NCBI GenBank assembly: GCA_900323505.1
Contig: OOIN01000002.1
Location: 1,426,001-1,490,000, forward strand
Source of the DNA: Ustilago trichophora
Taxonomy: Eukaryota > Basidiomycota > Ustilaginomycetes > Ustilaginales > Ustilaginaceae
Length of the DNA: 64,000 bases
Reading direction: 5' to 3'
How positions within the stretch are numbered: position 1 is the first letter of the stretch; each line of letters begins with the position of its first letter. The position numbers were made by a program, and so were the translations under genes. Shown piece after piece: positions 30,387-40,497 of the stretch. The notes beneath the pieces were generated by a model, which ran no database searches, had not been told where the DNA came from, and saw only the letters and a program-made list of their open reading frames with translations.

Positions 30387-33029
30387 TCAACTGGTGGCTC
30401 GATCGAAGCTCGCTCCACCCTTGTATTTCTCTCCTCCAGTGCTGCTCGAGTTGGACAACCTCCTGGCACGGAGAGCGGAAGAGATGGAAGGGGAACGGCC
30501 TTTGATGCTCGCCGTGATGCTGCCTCTTCTCTCGGCTAGTGCGGTAGCTGTGCCGGGAGCGGTGCTGGATCCAGCAGCTGCAGAGATGGTGGTGCGTGTG
30601 CTAGAGGTGGATCGTCGTCGACCTTTGAGGCTGGCTACGATTCCAGCACCTGCTGTGGAGGATGTGGAGGGGCTACGTCGTCGGGTGCCATCGAGGCGCG
30701 GTGGGAGTTCGCCAATCTTGCCCTGGTGTCGGAACAATTCGCCGTCCATCACGTCGAGTGGGGCGCTGGGGATGAGGGCTCTTTCTTGAGCAGAGAGATC
30801 TTGCAGTGACATTCCGCACACACAGAAAAGCTGATTCTGACCCGAGACGGGGGTTGATGTAGATGTACTGTTGGGCCCAGCCGTGGCAAATCCACTGCTG
30901 GCACCGCCGTCCGAAGTGGGTGGATGGTGTGCAAAGTTCGACAGGTCATACGGCATCTCGGCCCTCCTCGAGCTTGGGTCTGGATCCGCACTATAAGCGG
31001 GCAGTGTAACGGCATCGTAAGCGCAACAGCACGAAGGAACGAGCACCGGTTGGCGCAATGCAAATACTTTGAGTCTTCTCTCCTTTGCTTCTTCCTCTGG
31101 TGTGGTCGCTGTGCTGCCTGCAGGTCGGCGAGAGTGCACAATCTCGACCACAATAATGTGGCTGAAACGGATGCTAGCTTTAGAGGCAGCGACGGTGGAT
31201 GCGCGAATGTGGTTGTCGTCGGGCATTCGGGCGATGCCCTGGACTGTCCAGGCGTGATCTGTACCCGAGTTGCGGACGAAACCGTCGGTCTTCTTACCGT
31301 CGCCGTGGGAGCCGTCGTTGTTCTTGGGTGGGACCCAGCCCTTTTCGAACAACTTGTGGCGCTGGACGGGCACAGTTTGCTTGCCCTTGCGCTTTGTGCT
31401 GAGTTCGATGGTGGTCTCGAGGGATACGCGGACGAGATAGACGATGAGGTCGTTGGGTGGGGTGGGCGAGTTGACGTCAATGTTGAAGACGCCGCCAACC
31501 GAAATGTTATTAGAGGTGCAGGCGATGGAGACGAGTCCCACAGTGGGATGAAGATCGTTGTACAACACTGTGAGTGGGGTAGGGCCGCTATCAGGTGAAG
31601 GGTTGACCATGGGATAGAGGTCACGCCAGCATTCGACATTGGATTTGGCGCGGCCGGCACCAATGGCAGTCGCCTTGATGATGTATCGGACCCTGCCGTA
31701 AGGGGAACGCTCGTAGGGAGGCGCATCACAGGGGATGATGAAGGCAAACTCGAATCCGTGTACGCCCTTTTGCAATTCGAGGCCATCCTGATTCGGCTCC
31801 GTCTCCCATGCTCCGTCTCCTTCTGAGCCAGGCGTGACAACAATGCCACCTGAAGAGCCGGAAGGTTCAAGTGGCGGACGCTCTACAGCGCCTCTACGGC
31901 CCCTCTCGCCTTCCTCTTCGACCTGCAAAAGGTCGCTAGAGTGACCCGTGTTACCGCGTGACAGTGGCGCTCGCGACTTGCTGCGTGCCTTGCGAGCACC
32001 GAAGAATCCGATTGAAGAGCTTCTCGACTTGGCTTTGGCCTTGTCTTCTTCCGCGTGATGAGGTAGATGTAGGCCAAAGTGGCTTGAAGAAGAAGATGAA
32101 GACTGCTGCTCCACTGGGGTTGCGCTGGCGCTTCTGCGGTCGGCACTAGCATGGACGGCCAGCGACCTTCGCAAATGAGCTGCGAGCTCGTCGGTCTCTG
32201 TGTTGGAGTGGCCACGCTCATCCGAAGAGAAACTAGGTCTTCGTGATCTCTGAGGGGTGGCGACATGGCTGGGTGGAAGACTGTGGCTGATGATCTCCTG
32301 CTCGGTTGGCACGGTTGTGCTGCCGTTCTGGCATGCTTCCGAAATGGCGTAGGCGTAGGTAGGTGGGGCGCGTGTGGCGGTGCGGCCTCGCTCGGACAGA
32401 GGCGGCGCGGTGGGTGAGGAGGCACGACTGGCTGGTTGACTGTTGGAAGGCGAAGGACTGTGACTGATTCGGCCCATTCCGGAAGCAATCTTGCGACCTC
32501 GAGAAACAGCACGCGCCATGGATGCCGGGATACTGCCGCCAGGGCTGTGTGAACGCATTCCGAAAGAGGAGCCGGATCGAGCTGAACGGTCCGGGGTAGC
32601 CGCGCTGCGACCTCGTTGCTGAGGATGAGACGAAGAGCTGATATGGAGGGCAGGGCCGGCTGAAGCAGACCTGTTGTTGAATGACAAGAGGTGGTGATGG
32701 TGATTGTGGTGATGCTTGTCCTTGTCGCTCTGGATGCCGATCTCGACGACCTTTTCGAGTACGGTGGAATCTTCCCAGCTGATGGGTGTCAGACCCGACG
32801 AGGGGTCGAGAATGGCAATGGTCTGTACGGCCTTCAAGCGGACGCGAATGCCCGAGATGTGACGAGTGGAAGGTACGTAAAGCTCGACAAGTCCGCGTAC
32901 GATCTCGTCGTTGGCCATGGGCGGCCTTTCGTGTGTCTCGGGCAGAGGACGATCAGGCGGATGTAAGAAGACGGCATTCTGGAGCAAATGGAGCTTGAGC
33001 TCGCATGGCTGGAAGAAGGTGGAGAACAT
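30387..33029 (-). CDS. Arrestin-like trafficking adaptor, LDB19/ART1 type
   Basis: This encodes 880 residues in one exon. Residues about 1-110 form an N-terminal arrestin-like beta region (LKLHLLQNAVFLHPP, VRGLVELYVPSTRHISGIRV, VRLKAVQTIAIL), similar in layout to the LDB19 arrestin family. A long Ser/Pro/His-rich insertion (about 115-415) interrupts the fold. The fold resumes with LELQKGVHGFEFAFIIPCDAPP, YGRVRYIIKATAIG and VGLVSIACTSNNISVGGVFN. Such adaptors bring Rsp5-type ubiquitin ligase to plasma-membrane transporters and trigger endocytosis. A candidate ligase-binding motif is LPAY in the segment TLPAYSAD. The C terminus is rich in Ser, Arg and Thr and may be phosphorylated. The arrestin fold is fairly clear; the LDB19/ART1 subgroup is inferred from the interrupted N-domain. 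Confidence 0.65.
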   Translation of the reverse strand: MFSTFFQPCELKLHLLQNAVFLHPPDRPLPETHERPPMANDEIVRGLVELYVPSTRHISGIRVRLKAVQTIAILDPSSGLTPISWEDSTVLEKVVEIGIQSDKDKHHHNHHHHLLSFNNRSASAGPALHISSSSHPQQRGRSAATPDRSARSGSSFGMRSHSPGGSIPASMARAVSRGRKIASGMGRISHSPSPSNSQPASRASSPTAPPLSERGRTATRAPPTYAYAISEACQNGSTTVPTEQEIISHSLPPSHVATPQRSRRPSFSSDERGHSNTETDELAAHLRRSLAVHASADRRSASATPVEQQSSSSSSSHFGLHLPHHAEEDKAKAKSRSSSIGFFGARKARSKSRAPLSRGNTGHSSDLLQVEEEGERGRRGAVERPPLEPSGSSGGIVVTPGSEGDGAWETEPNQDGLELQKGVHGFEFAFIIPCDAPPYERSPYGRVRYIIKATAIGAGRAKSNVECWRDLYPMVNPSPDSGPTPLTVLYNDLHPTVGLVSIACTSNNISVGGVFNIDVNSPTPPNDLIVYLVRVSLETTIELSTKRKGKQTVPVQRHKLFEKGWVPPKNNDGSHGDGKKTDGFVRNSGTDHAWTVQGIARMPDDNHIRASTVAASKASIRFSHIIVVEIVHSRRPAGSTATTPEEEAKERRLKVFALRQPVLVPSCCCAYDAVTLPAYSADPDPSSRRAEMPYDLSNFAHHPPTSDGGASSGFATAGPNSTSTSTPVSGQNQLFCVCGMSLQDLSAQERALIPSAPLDVMDGELFRHQGKIGELPPRLDGTRRRSPSTSSTAGAGIVASLKGRRRSTSSTRTTISAAAGSSTAPGTATALAERRGSITASIKGRSPSISSALRARRLSNSSSTGGEKYKGGASFDRATS

Positions 33030-33507
33030 GGCTGGTCAAGAGCGAGCGCGCAGCTTCTGCGTGGCAGCGTTGTGCTGGGTTGTCTCCAAGACGATGGTCG
33101 GCCGACCAGTCGCGGTGGATATCTCTGTTCCTCTTGGCAAGGAAAGAGGTCTGAAGGAGCTAAAAACGCATCCAGTTGCAGATCAGATGAAACGGACCTT
33201 TGGATGATGATTCTAGCGTTCGCCGACGCTGTGGCCTGGGATAGTGATGGAAAGAATGATTTGTCCTAGCGGCCAGATGTTGCGAGAAAGGCTGACTAGC
33301 GTCCAAATTGTTGATGTTATATGCCTGCTAGCGGTGGTGTCGATGTGTTGGTTGCAGGTGAGGAGGGAAAGCAAAGAAGCGTCGTGAAGAGATGGAGAGA
33401 AAGCTCTTGGCCAAGATAAGAAACAGAGGTCGGAATATACACCGGAAGGAATGTCAACTGTGCACTGAAAAGAGCGTGACTCTGTGACTGACTCGAAGGC
33501 CGTGCGC

Positions 33508-33535
33508 TACAGTACTGTACTGTACAGTACTCTAG
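33508..33535. repeat. TACTG/CAGTA pentamer array
   Basis: Tandem and inverted pentamers TACAGTACTGTACTGTACAG, followed by TACTCTAG. It lies in the divergent intergenic region. Confidence 0.7.
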
Positions 33536-33727
33536 TCGGATTTCAGGGTTCGCTACGATGCGGTGGGGCCTGATCCGAAGAAATCACACAACTGCAAAAC
33601 GACCGTTTTTGGAAAGTGGGCATAGGCGCAGCTGTTGCAACCAACAAAAGACTCTGCCGTTGAGAGGGTTCAGCTAAAAATTCCCGATGCACACAGTAAT
33701 TCGCAAACGACCTCGATCAAACCCCCC

Positions 33728-33755
33728 TACAGTACTGTACTGTACTGTACTGTAG
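33728..33755. repeat. TACTG pentamer array
   Basis: TACAG followed by (TACTG)4 and TAG. It is the longest uninterrupted array in the window. Confidence 0.75.
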
Positions 33756-34876
33756 AGTGACTGACTGTCGTGTCCAAGGTGCTCCCACGTTGCAAAGTGG
33801 CTACAGTACTATAAGTAGCTTTGCCGACCTCGCTTTGCCGTCGGTAAAAGCGGCGAAGTCGCACAACAAATCAAACGCAGGGGTCCAAGGGTTCCATCGC
33901 CGCGCCCGTTTAAAGCGAATGCATCTTTTGGTGCTTCGGTGCGATTCAGGCTGGTAAGAAAAGTCATTCAGAAGAAGGACGAACCCACCACTGCATGACA
34001 GTACTGTATGAAGAAACGATGGTTCAATGGCGCTTCATTACAATCAATTGCAGTTGCAAGCAGGCAAAGCTCCAGGGAAACCCTCCAGGGTCGCGTACTA
34101 CCAATCAAAACGCTTGGCCTTTTTTTTCGGCTTCTCCATGTTAGACCTTGAATGCGATCGATTTCATCGGGTAATTTGGTATTGAAATCACGATTATGCA
34201 CGAAATGCAGTTTGACAGGAGGCCAACACAGGACACCTTTCATGCAGCAGCCCCTGAGCAATTTCAGTTCGGGCCCAAGACCACAGGCGTCGACTTGCGC
34301 ATACTTGCAGCTTAGAGTTGATCCCTTTCGACTCCGCTCAAGAGCCAACGGCAGCTCCATCCTACTGTACCACTTTCTCATGAGCCCCTGTGTCTTTCTC
34401 ATTTTCTCTCTATGGTGTTCGCACGACTTTTGTCCTCACCTCATCCTTGCTGCCCATGTAGAGTGTGCATGGCGTCTCAGACGGCGCCGACAAGCCGCCA
34501 AGTTGAGTGTGTCTTCTCTGCTCATCGGCACGCTATCTACCTTCCAGAGAGAACCGGCCCCTGAGCGCGTGTCTAATCTCGTGTGAGTGCTGCAACTTAT
34601 ACTGTACACCAACCTTCCTTTCTGAGCCCAGTCCTTCTGCATCACGCATGTCTGGGCGTAACACGAGCAACTGAGGTAGCCAGGCAATTGACCGACCAGA
34701 TCTCCTTCGACATTTGGTAGCCGTCTTTGCCATCCTTTCTCATCCTCCTCCACCATCCTACCATCTACACTCAAGCCCCTATCCTCTCTTGCCGCCTTTG
34801 CCACCGCCTTTGCTCCTCCGTCGGGCACGCTCCAAGCTCGACGCGTACCAGCGTCGCGCTCGCTCTCATTCCCAGC

Positions 34877-37126
34877 ATGCCACCCCGACTCAATTCACCA
34901 AACCCTTCCACCCGCGACATCGACCCAGACCACACCTTTCAAGGCCACGACCCACAAGCCATCGCCAATGCCCTTGCTTCCCATTCCCAGAAGATGGCCC
35001 AAATCTCCAAGGAGCTGGCAGCATCCTCCGATGCATCATATCAAGGCCACGACTCGTCGGCGATAGCTCAAGCCATCCAAACCTACGTAGTCGGCCATCA
35101 GGATCAGCCATGGCCACAGAGGTTCTCTCAGCCAGTCACGAGCGGTGCCGACAATGTCGCTGACCAGTCATCTCCAGAGCTTGCGGCCACTATGCTCGCT
35201 GTCACCTCGTCATCATCTTCGGTCAGCTCTGCTGCGCTCACCGCACCCGTGTTTTTGATCTCAACTCTGGTCCATGATCAGTACTGGATGAGCATCTTGC
35301 TCTGCATCGTGTGGATACTTTCAGGTCTCTTTCTGCTCTTCTTCGGCTGGGCTTCCTTCTTCTGGGGCTGCAACCTTGGTAGCAGCGCCAAACGTATCGA
35401 TGATAAGGCCAAGAAAACCAATCGTCTTGGTCCGCTCTTCGCAGGCGCACCGCTTGCAGGTGGTATAGGCGGAATCGTCGTCGGCTTCCTCTTCTTTTCC
35501 TTTCTCGCCATCGTCACTACTTCCGCCATCTGCGTTGCTGAAGTCAAATCGATCTCTTCCACCTCCTTCTTCATCATCTGGCTTCTTTCTGGTGTCTTGG
35601 GTGCCTTCCTTGCTGGTCACTGGCCCCTCTTTGCGCGAGCATTCACCGGCCTCCTCGCAGGCGCCTGCTTCACCCTCATCGTCACAGCAATGTTCGGTAT
35701 TCACACCTTAATCATCCGCTCCATCTTCATCGCGGTCTGCAGCAGTCTGATTACCGCTCCCCTCCTTCTTCCGAGGCGCAATGTCATACACTTTCACCTG
35801 CTCAACATTTGCACCTCTATCGCTGGTGTCGCTACCTTCCTTGACGGTGTGGCGCTCTTTGCACCACCTCGAGCCAGCTCTGACTCGTGGATCGATCTCT
35901 GGGTACTCCTTTTCGCACTGGACGACTCACCATCAGAGCTAAGCGCTACCAAAAAGTGGGGCACTTCGGCCTTCAAAGGCTTCATCGCGGCCGCTGTCCT
36001 CGGTGCCGTTATCGGCTTCCTCTTCGAGTTCATCTTCCATAAGCACGCGGCGGAAGACCCGGACATGGAGTGGAACAACTATCTTGGATCCTTCACCCAG
36101 CGACTCGAGAACCAAGAGATTTCTGACCCGCACAATCGAGCTGGCTCCTTTGAGCCTGCTCCCAGCGCTTGGCAGAAATTTTCCCGTGCATTTGCCACTC
36201 CCGGCCGTCCTGCTGCCTACGGAAATATCGCTTCTTCCAACGATCCGGAGAAGAGCCCGCTTACTGATCTTCCTGGAGCAAAGCCTCAAAGACAGGCACG
36301 TAGCGCTCGCTCCTCCAAGTTCAGACGTGGGCCAGCCAAGTTTGAAGCCTTGAGCAAAGATCACAAGGAACTTGAACTTGCCCAATCCGACTCGGAGACT
36401 GATTACGACAGCGACTCAAGCTTGCAAAAGCTAAATCTGCGAAGCAGCAAGGCTGTTTCGGCCAAGAGCCTAATGTCCAAAGCCGATGCCGACGAGCTGC
36501 AGGATGAGCTGAGGCCACTGAGCGCCAGTGGAGATTCCAAATTCGACAACGCTGGTGCCGCTCGTCTGCCAAGGCCACCGAGCTACCGCACCAATAGCAG
36601 CAATAGTGGAGGCGGCTCCAATGGCAGCGGCTTGAGCGGTACCACGGCTGAGTCTGGAGGCGTCCCTTCACGCCTGTCAAGCACAGGTGTTCCTGCTGAG
36701 AAGGCCATGGGTGTCTATAAGGATCGCATTGCGCTTACTTCGCCCACTCGCCCAGGATTCTCGCGCCACACGACCATGTCGCCACCACCACCCTTCCCAG
36801 ACAGCCAGGCTTCATCGCCACTCACTCCCTCATTCCCAGCCACTCCTTCGCTCGTCAATGCCATTACTCGTATCCAAGCCGCTCAAGCTCAGGCAAGGGC
36901 CTGGTACGAGGCTCGTCAGGAACAAGGACCAGCTGCATCCAGGCCCGCAACATCGGACATCAAGTTGGAGCAGGCGCCGCCGAAAAGCTCGATCCAATCA
37001 TCTGCCAAGGAAACACGTGATGAGCCGACAAGTCAGGTAGCCTCGCCCTCGGTCACATCTGAGAATGCTTTGTTCCAGAGCTGGTGGGGTAAGGAGGTGA
37101 AAGGAGAACCAAAGCCTTCGGAATGA
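34877..37126 (+). CDS. Multi-pass membrane protein with a DUF4203/TMEM198-like domain
   Basis: This encodes 749 residues from the ATG at 34877. The longer open frame begins at a TTG, so it was not used. Residues 1-125 are soluble and contain a duplicated motif, FQGHDPQAIANAL and YQGHDSSAIAQAI. About seven hydrophobic segments follow between residues 140 and 395: WMSILLCIVWILSGLFLLFF, LAGGIGGIVVGFLFFSFLAI, FFIIWLLSGVLGAFLAGHW, FTGLLAGACFTLIVTAMFG, SIFIAVCSSLITAPLLL, TSIAGVATFLDGVALF and FKGFIAAAVLGAVIGFLFEF. This spacing with Gly-rich helices resembles the DUF4203/TM7S3-TMEM198 N-terminal domain. The C-terminal 350 residues are a Ser/Pro-rich cytoplasmic tail. The function in fungi is not established. 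The membrane topology is secure; the family name is moderate. Confidence 0.6.
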   Translation: MPPRLNSPNPSTRDIDPDHTFQGHDPQAIANALASHSQKMAQISKELAASSDASYQGHDSSAIAQAIQTYVVGHQDQPWPQRFSQPVTSGADNVADQSSPELAATMLAVTSSSSSVSSAALTAPVFLISTLVHDQYWMSILLCIVWILSGLFLLFFGWASFFWGCNLGSSAKRIDDKAKKTNRLGPLFAGAPLAGGIGGIVVGFLFFSFLAIVTTSAICVAEVKSISSTSFFIIWLLSGVLGAFLAGHWPLFARAFTGLLAGACFTLIVTAMFGIHTLIIRSIFIAVCSSLITAPLLLPRRNVIHFHLLNICTSIAGVATFLDGVALFAPPRASSDSWIDLWVLLFALDDSPSELSATKKWGTSAFKGFIAAAVLGAVIGFLFEFIFHKHAAEDPDMEWNNYLGSFTQRLENQEISDPHNRAGSFEPAPSAWQKFSRAFATPGRPAAYGNIASSNDPEKSPLTDLPGAKPQRQARSARSSKFRRGPAKFEALSKDHKELELAQSDSETDYDSDSSLQKLNLRSSKAVSAKSLMSKADADELQDELRPLSASGDSKFDNAGAARLPRPPSYRTNSSNSGGGSNGSGLSGTTAESGGVPSRLSSTGVPAEKAMGVYKDRIALTSPTRPGFSRHTTMSPPPPFPDSQASSPLTPSFPATPSLVNAITRIQAAQAQARAWYEARQEQGPAASRPATSDIKLEQAPPKSSIQSSAKETRDEPTSQVASPSVTSENALFQSWWGKEVKGEPKPSE

Positions 37127-37632
37127 TCCTGACGAGGCCGCGGCTGCTGTGGATCGTTAGGCCACAACGCCTTAGCCCTCCGACGAGATTTGTCTTATGC
37201 TCTAATCTGCTTCAGAGTCCTTTGGTATGGCTTGCAGAAATCTTAATGAAGAAACGCCCCTTGTATTGTAATGTCCTCACCCTATTTGTTCTTTACGTCG
37301 TTATGCATCAATGGACAATGTTATTTGCCTTTCGGTAAGAGGGGGTCAGTCCTTTTCGAGGACGAACAAAGCCGGTCACATCAGCCCGATCAAGCAGAAA
37401 TGAAGATCAAAAACGGAATGTAGCATTGAAGATAGGAACCCATCAACTCTCGCAGACCAACAAAGAAGTATGAATTCTAGGCAGAACAGCGATGAGTGGA
37501 AGAGCCGTGTACCTCTTTTGAAGTGGAGACGGAGATTTTAAAAGAGCTTTCAAGAGCTGAGCTACTGCCAAACTGAAATGCGGGGATTTCGTCAAGGACA
37601 ACAGGATGGCGAGTAGAAGAAGCCGTGATTGC
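37127..37632. other. Convergent 3' region before the heptad-repeat gene
   Basis: 506 bp between converging stops. No gene or RNA is recognised. Confidence 0.4.
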
Positions 37633-38784
37633 TTAGTAGCCGTGATGACTGTAGCCGCCCTTCTTTTTGCCTTCGTGGCTCTTGTGGCCGCCCCAGCCAC
37701 CCTTCTTGTAATCGTGGTCCTTCTTCCCACCGTAGCCGCCCTTCTTATAGTCTTCATCCTTTTTGCCACCATAACCCTCCTTCTTTCCGTAGCCCTTCTT
37801 CTCCTCACCGTAACCCTTCTTCTCCTCACCGTAGCCCTTCTTCTCCTCACCGTAACCCTTCTTCTCCTCACCGTAGCCCTTCTTCTCCTCACCGTAGCCT
37901 TTCTTTTCCTCGCCGTAACCCTTCTTCTCCTCACCGTAGCCTTTCTTTTCCTCACCGTAACCCTTCTTCTCCTCACCGTAGCCCTTCTTCTCCTCACCGT
38001 AGCCCTTCTTCTCTTCTCCGTAGCCTTTCTTTTCCTCACCGTAGCCCTTCTTCTCCTCGCCATAACCCTTCTTCTCCTCTCCGTAGCCCTTCTTCTCTTC
38101 TCCATAACCCTTCTTCTCCTCTCCGTAGCCCTTCTTCTCTTCTCCATAACCCTTCTTCTCTTCTCCATAACCCTTCTTCTCTTCTCCATAACCCTTCTTC
38201 TCTTCTCCGTAGCCCTTCTTCTCATCTCCGTAGCCCTTCTTCTCCTCGCCATAACCCTTCTTCTCCTCTCCGTAGCCCTTCTTCTCTTCTCCATAACCCT
38301 TCTTCTCTTCTCCATAACCCTTCTTCTCCTCGCCGTAGCCCTTCTTCTCTTCTCCGTAGCCCTTCTTCTCTTCTCCGTAGCCCTTCTTCTCCTCACCGTA
38401 GCCCTTCTTCTCTTCTCCGTAGCCTTTCTTTTCCTCGCCATAACCCTTCTTCTCCTCGCCGTAGCCTTTCTTCTCCTCGCCGTAGCCCTTCTTCTCCTCG
38501 CCATAACCCTTCTTCTCCTCTCCGTAGCCCTTCTTCTTTTCTCCGTAGCCCTCGTCCTTCTTACCTCCATAAACGCCTTTCTTTTCGTCATCCTTCTTGT
38601 CACCGTAACCTCCCTTCTTCTCCTCATCGTAGCCACCATCGCGACCAAAGAGAGAGACGGCGTGGTGTCCTGGGGAGCGAACTACGAGGTTGTTGCTTGA
38701 GGCGCCATCCATTGAGGTAGGAGCAGCGTGGGCACTCAGGCCGGCAGCGAGGACGACGAAGGGAACCAGCGATTGCAGCTTCAT
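37633..38784 (-). CDS. Secreted heptad-repeat protein (36 GYGEEKK-type units)
   Basis: This encodes 383 residues. Residues 1-20 are a strong signal peptide (MKLQSLVPFVVLAAGLSAHA). A short pro-region (about 21-50) follows, then irregular Gly/Tyr/Lys repeats. Residues 79-330 are exactly 36 tandem heptads: 34 GYGEEKK, one GYGEKKK and one GYGDEKK. The tail has looser variants (GGYGGKKDHDYKK) and ends in SHHGY. There are no cysteines. Every unit ends in a dibasic KK, so cleavage by a Kex2-like protease into heptapeptides is conceivable, although Kex2 prefers KR. Alternatively it is a charged, Tyr-rich surface or wall polymer. A TATAAAAG box lies about 195 nt upstream. I know of repetitive secreted proteins in smuts (Rsp1, Rsp3, Rep1), but this sequence does not match what I remember of them. 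Confidence 0.85.
   Translation of the reverse strand: MKLQSLVPFVVLAAGLSAHAAPTSMDGASSNNLVVRSPGHHAVSLFGRDGGYDEEKKGGYGDKKDDEKKGVYGGKKDEGYGEKKKGYGEEKKGYGEEKKGYGEEKKGYGEEKKGYGEEKKGYGEEKKGYGEEKKGYGEEKKGYGEEKKGYGEEKKGYGEEKKGYGEEKKGYGEEKKGYGEEKKGYGDEKKGYGEEKKGYGEEKKGYGEEKKGYGEEKKGYGEEKKGYGEEKKGYGEEKKGYGEEKKGYGEEKKGYGEEKKGYGEEKKGYGEEKKGYGEEKKGYGEEKKGYGEEKKGYGEEKKGYGEEKKGYGEEKKGYGEEKKGYGEEKKGYGKKEGYGGKKDEDYKKGGYGGKKDHDYKKGGWGGHKSHEGKKKGGYSHHGY
37795..38550 (-). repeat. 21-bp tandem repeat array (36 copies) coding GYGEEKK
   Basis: 756 bp of 21-bp units. Third-base differences (for example CCGTAGCCC versus CCATAACCC on the + strand) recur in blocks, suggesting expansion by unequal exchange of multi-unit segments. 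Four of the six frames stay open across the array, which explains the long open frames in other frames here. Confidence 0.95.
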
Positions 38785-40497
38785 AGTGGCAGAGCTGTAC
38801 TATAGGTGCAGTTATTAGACAAATAGAACGACGTGTCGTATGTCGTGAGGCAGGGTCAAAGTATCCCGGCTGCCAGTGGTATTGAAAGCTAGAGAGGAGT
38901 GTCTGCGAGACGGTCGAGCTTTGAGTGTGTGAATGATGTGGTTTGGGAGAGAGATGGTCTGTTGGCTGTTGGGGTCGACTTTTATAAGGCTTAGTGACAG
39001 GGACTCTCTCAGCTGAGTGGTTGCTGCTCCATGCACGGCCTTGCGTGCTTTCCCTGGCTCAAGTCCAGCGCTTCGAGGTGTTTTGTTGCAGCCCATGCTC
39101 GAATTGTCTCGTCACCATCTGCACAGCCTGCTAAGCTGGCTGTACTCAACGCCGACCGAACATGACTCCATTCGCAGGCTGAAAGATAGCCATTGCTAGC
39201 TACCAAGCTCCCGTCGGGATGCCGAGCCGATGTTCCCTCGATGATTTCGAGTATGATCAAGCCACAGTTGGGTCAGATGATTCTATGGCGTGCTTGGACC
39301 ACTTCTTCTCAGAGAGCGCACCCCTAGAACGCGCGGTGTGCTGAGGACTAAGTGGGATCGAACGAAGAGCAAGCCGTGAGCAATATGGCTGACTGGCCCT
39401 GGCTGTTCGCTCCCCAGAAAGAACCATGGAGAGGCGGTGAGAACCTTCTTTTTCCCCTTCGTATGGTCTTCAGGCAAAGTCGTACGGTCCCTGCTGGGCT
39501 TAGCTATCGGCTCTACCGACGATTGGAACTCTGCAAGCCTGGTCTTGCAAAGTGCCACTCCGGACTGACCCTTTGACGACAACAGAGCGCGTGAAAAGGA
39601 GAACGACTTCCCCGTCACCTTTCATCGGAACATCCGACTCCTCATGTGACACAAATTGGGCGCTGTTTCGCTCGAGTTGCATAGGGGAAATGATTCCCAC
39701 GAGAGAAGTCCACACTTTTCGGCAACTCCGATCACGGCGTCGAGATTCTGGTCGTTTCGGCTGATAGTGGTGCGTCAACAAGACGATGGGGCGGGCACTC
39801 TAGCTTCCGTCGGGCTACGGTCATTCCGAATTGATGATCATTTGAAGCTGCGATGTGTTTGAGAACCTTTTCACAACCGAAAAAGGCATTCGTGACCTAT
39901 CTGAAAGAATCAGGGCCGTGACGCAATCCGGTCAGCTTGGCCTTTGTGAGTTGACTCCTACCTTACTGCAACAATGGCTCAAGCTGCGCGTCAACGCCGA
40001 TCGGATCGGTGAACATGTCACATTTGTCGATGGAGCGGCTGAAGCTTGGTCACGAATTTGCACGCAAGCGTTCCCTACCAAGCATGCGGCCGACCACACG
40101 GTCAGCACAAGACAGGGAAAGTCCGCAAGGCGTAGCGGTAATGTACTGGTGACCAAATGTGATTAACGAAACAGCACTGGATGAGATTGCCTAGAGATAC
40201 AGAATTGAGGGGAAGAGATGCCGTAGAAAGAGGGATCGGAGCGTAGCGACACTGCCGTAGGGCCAACAGTACCGCTGTCGGCGCTGCTACTTGGGTGTAG
40301 GAAGCTGAACTGGAATCAGGTGACCTTGATGGTCAACGAGGAATTGCGTTGTGTCCAAGGTGATCCCGGGCTGATGTGGTCTTGTTGCGCCGGGCAGCCT
40401 CAGAGTCGGGAGATGAAGGGAACGAGGCCGACGAGCTCATCAGTTGATATCACATTCTTGACCGACACCTGCTATCATAGTGAAGAAGCCAGCGCTA
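38785..40497. other. Intergenic region upstream of the heptad-repeat gene
   Basis: About 1.7 kb combining the promoter of the leftward repeat gene and the 3' flank of the next Zn2Cys6 gene. The open frames are short and domain-free. No transposon or RNA was recognised. Confidence 0.45.
38979..38986 (-). promoter_or_regulatory. TATA box of the heptad-repeat gene
   Basis: TATAAAAG on the minus strand, about 195 nt before the ATG at 38784. This is the best TATA match in the window. Confidence 0.45.

Larger units (their letters stand above)
33030..34876. other. Large divergent intergenic region with TACTG arrays
   Basis: About 1.85 kb between the arrestin and membrane-protein start codons. It contains two strong TACTG arrays (33508-33535, 33728-33755) and the related words CTACAGTACTATAAGTAG (33801-33818) and ACAGTACTGTAT (33998-34009). 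No gene is recognised; a 144-codon frame at 33968-34402 (-) has no domain. Confidence 0.55.

Noticed and set aside
37606..38720. Long open frames in other frames of the heptad array (two on +, one on -)
   Set aside because: They exist only because the 21-bp repeat unit lacks stops in those frames; only the GYGEEKK frame has a signal peptide and a natural tail.
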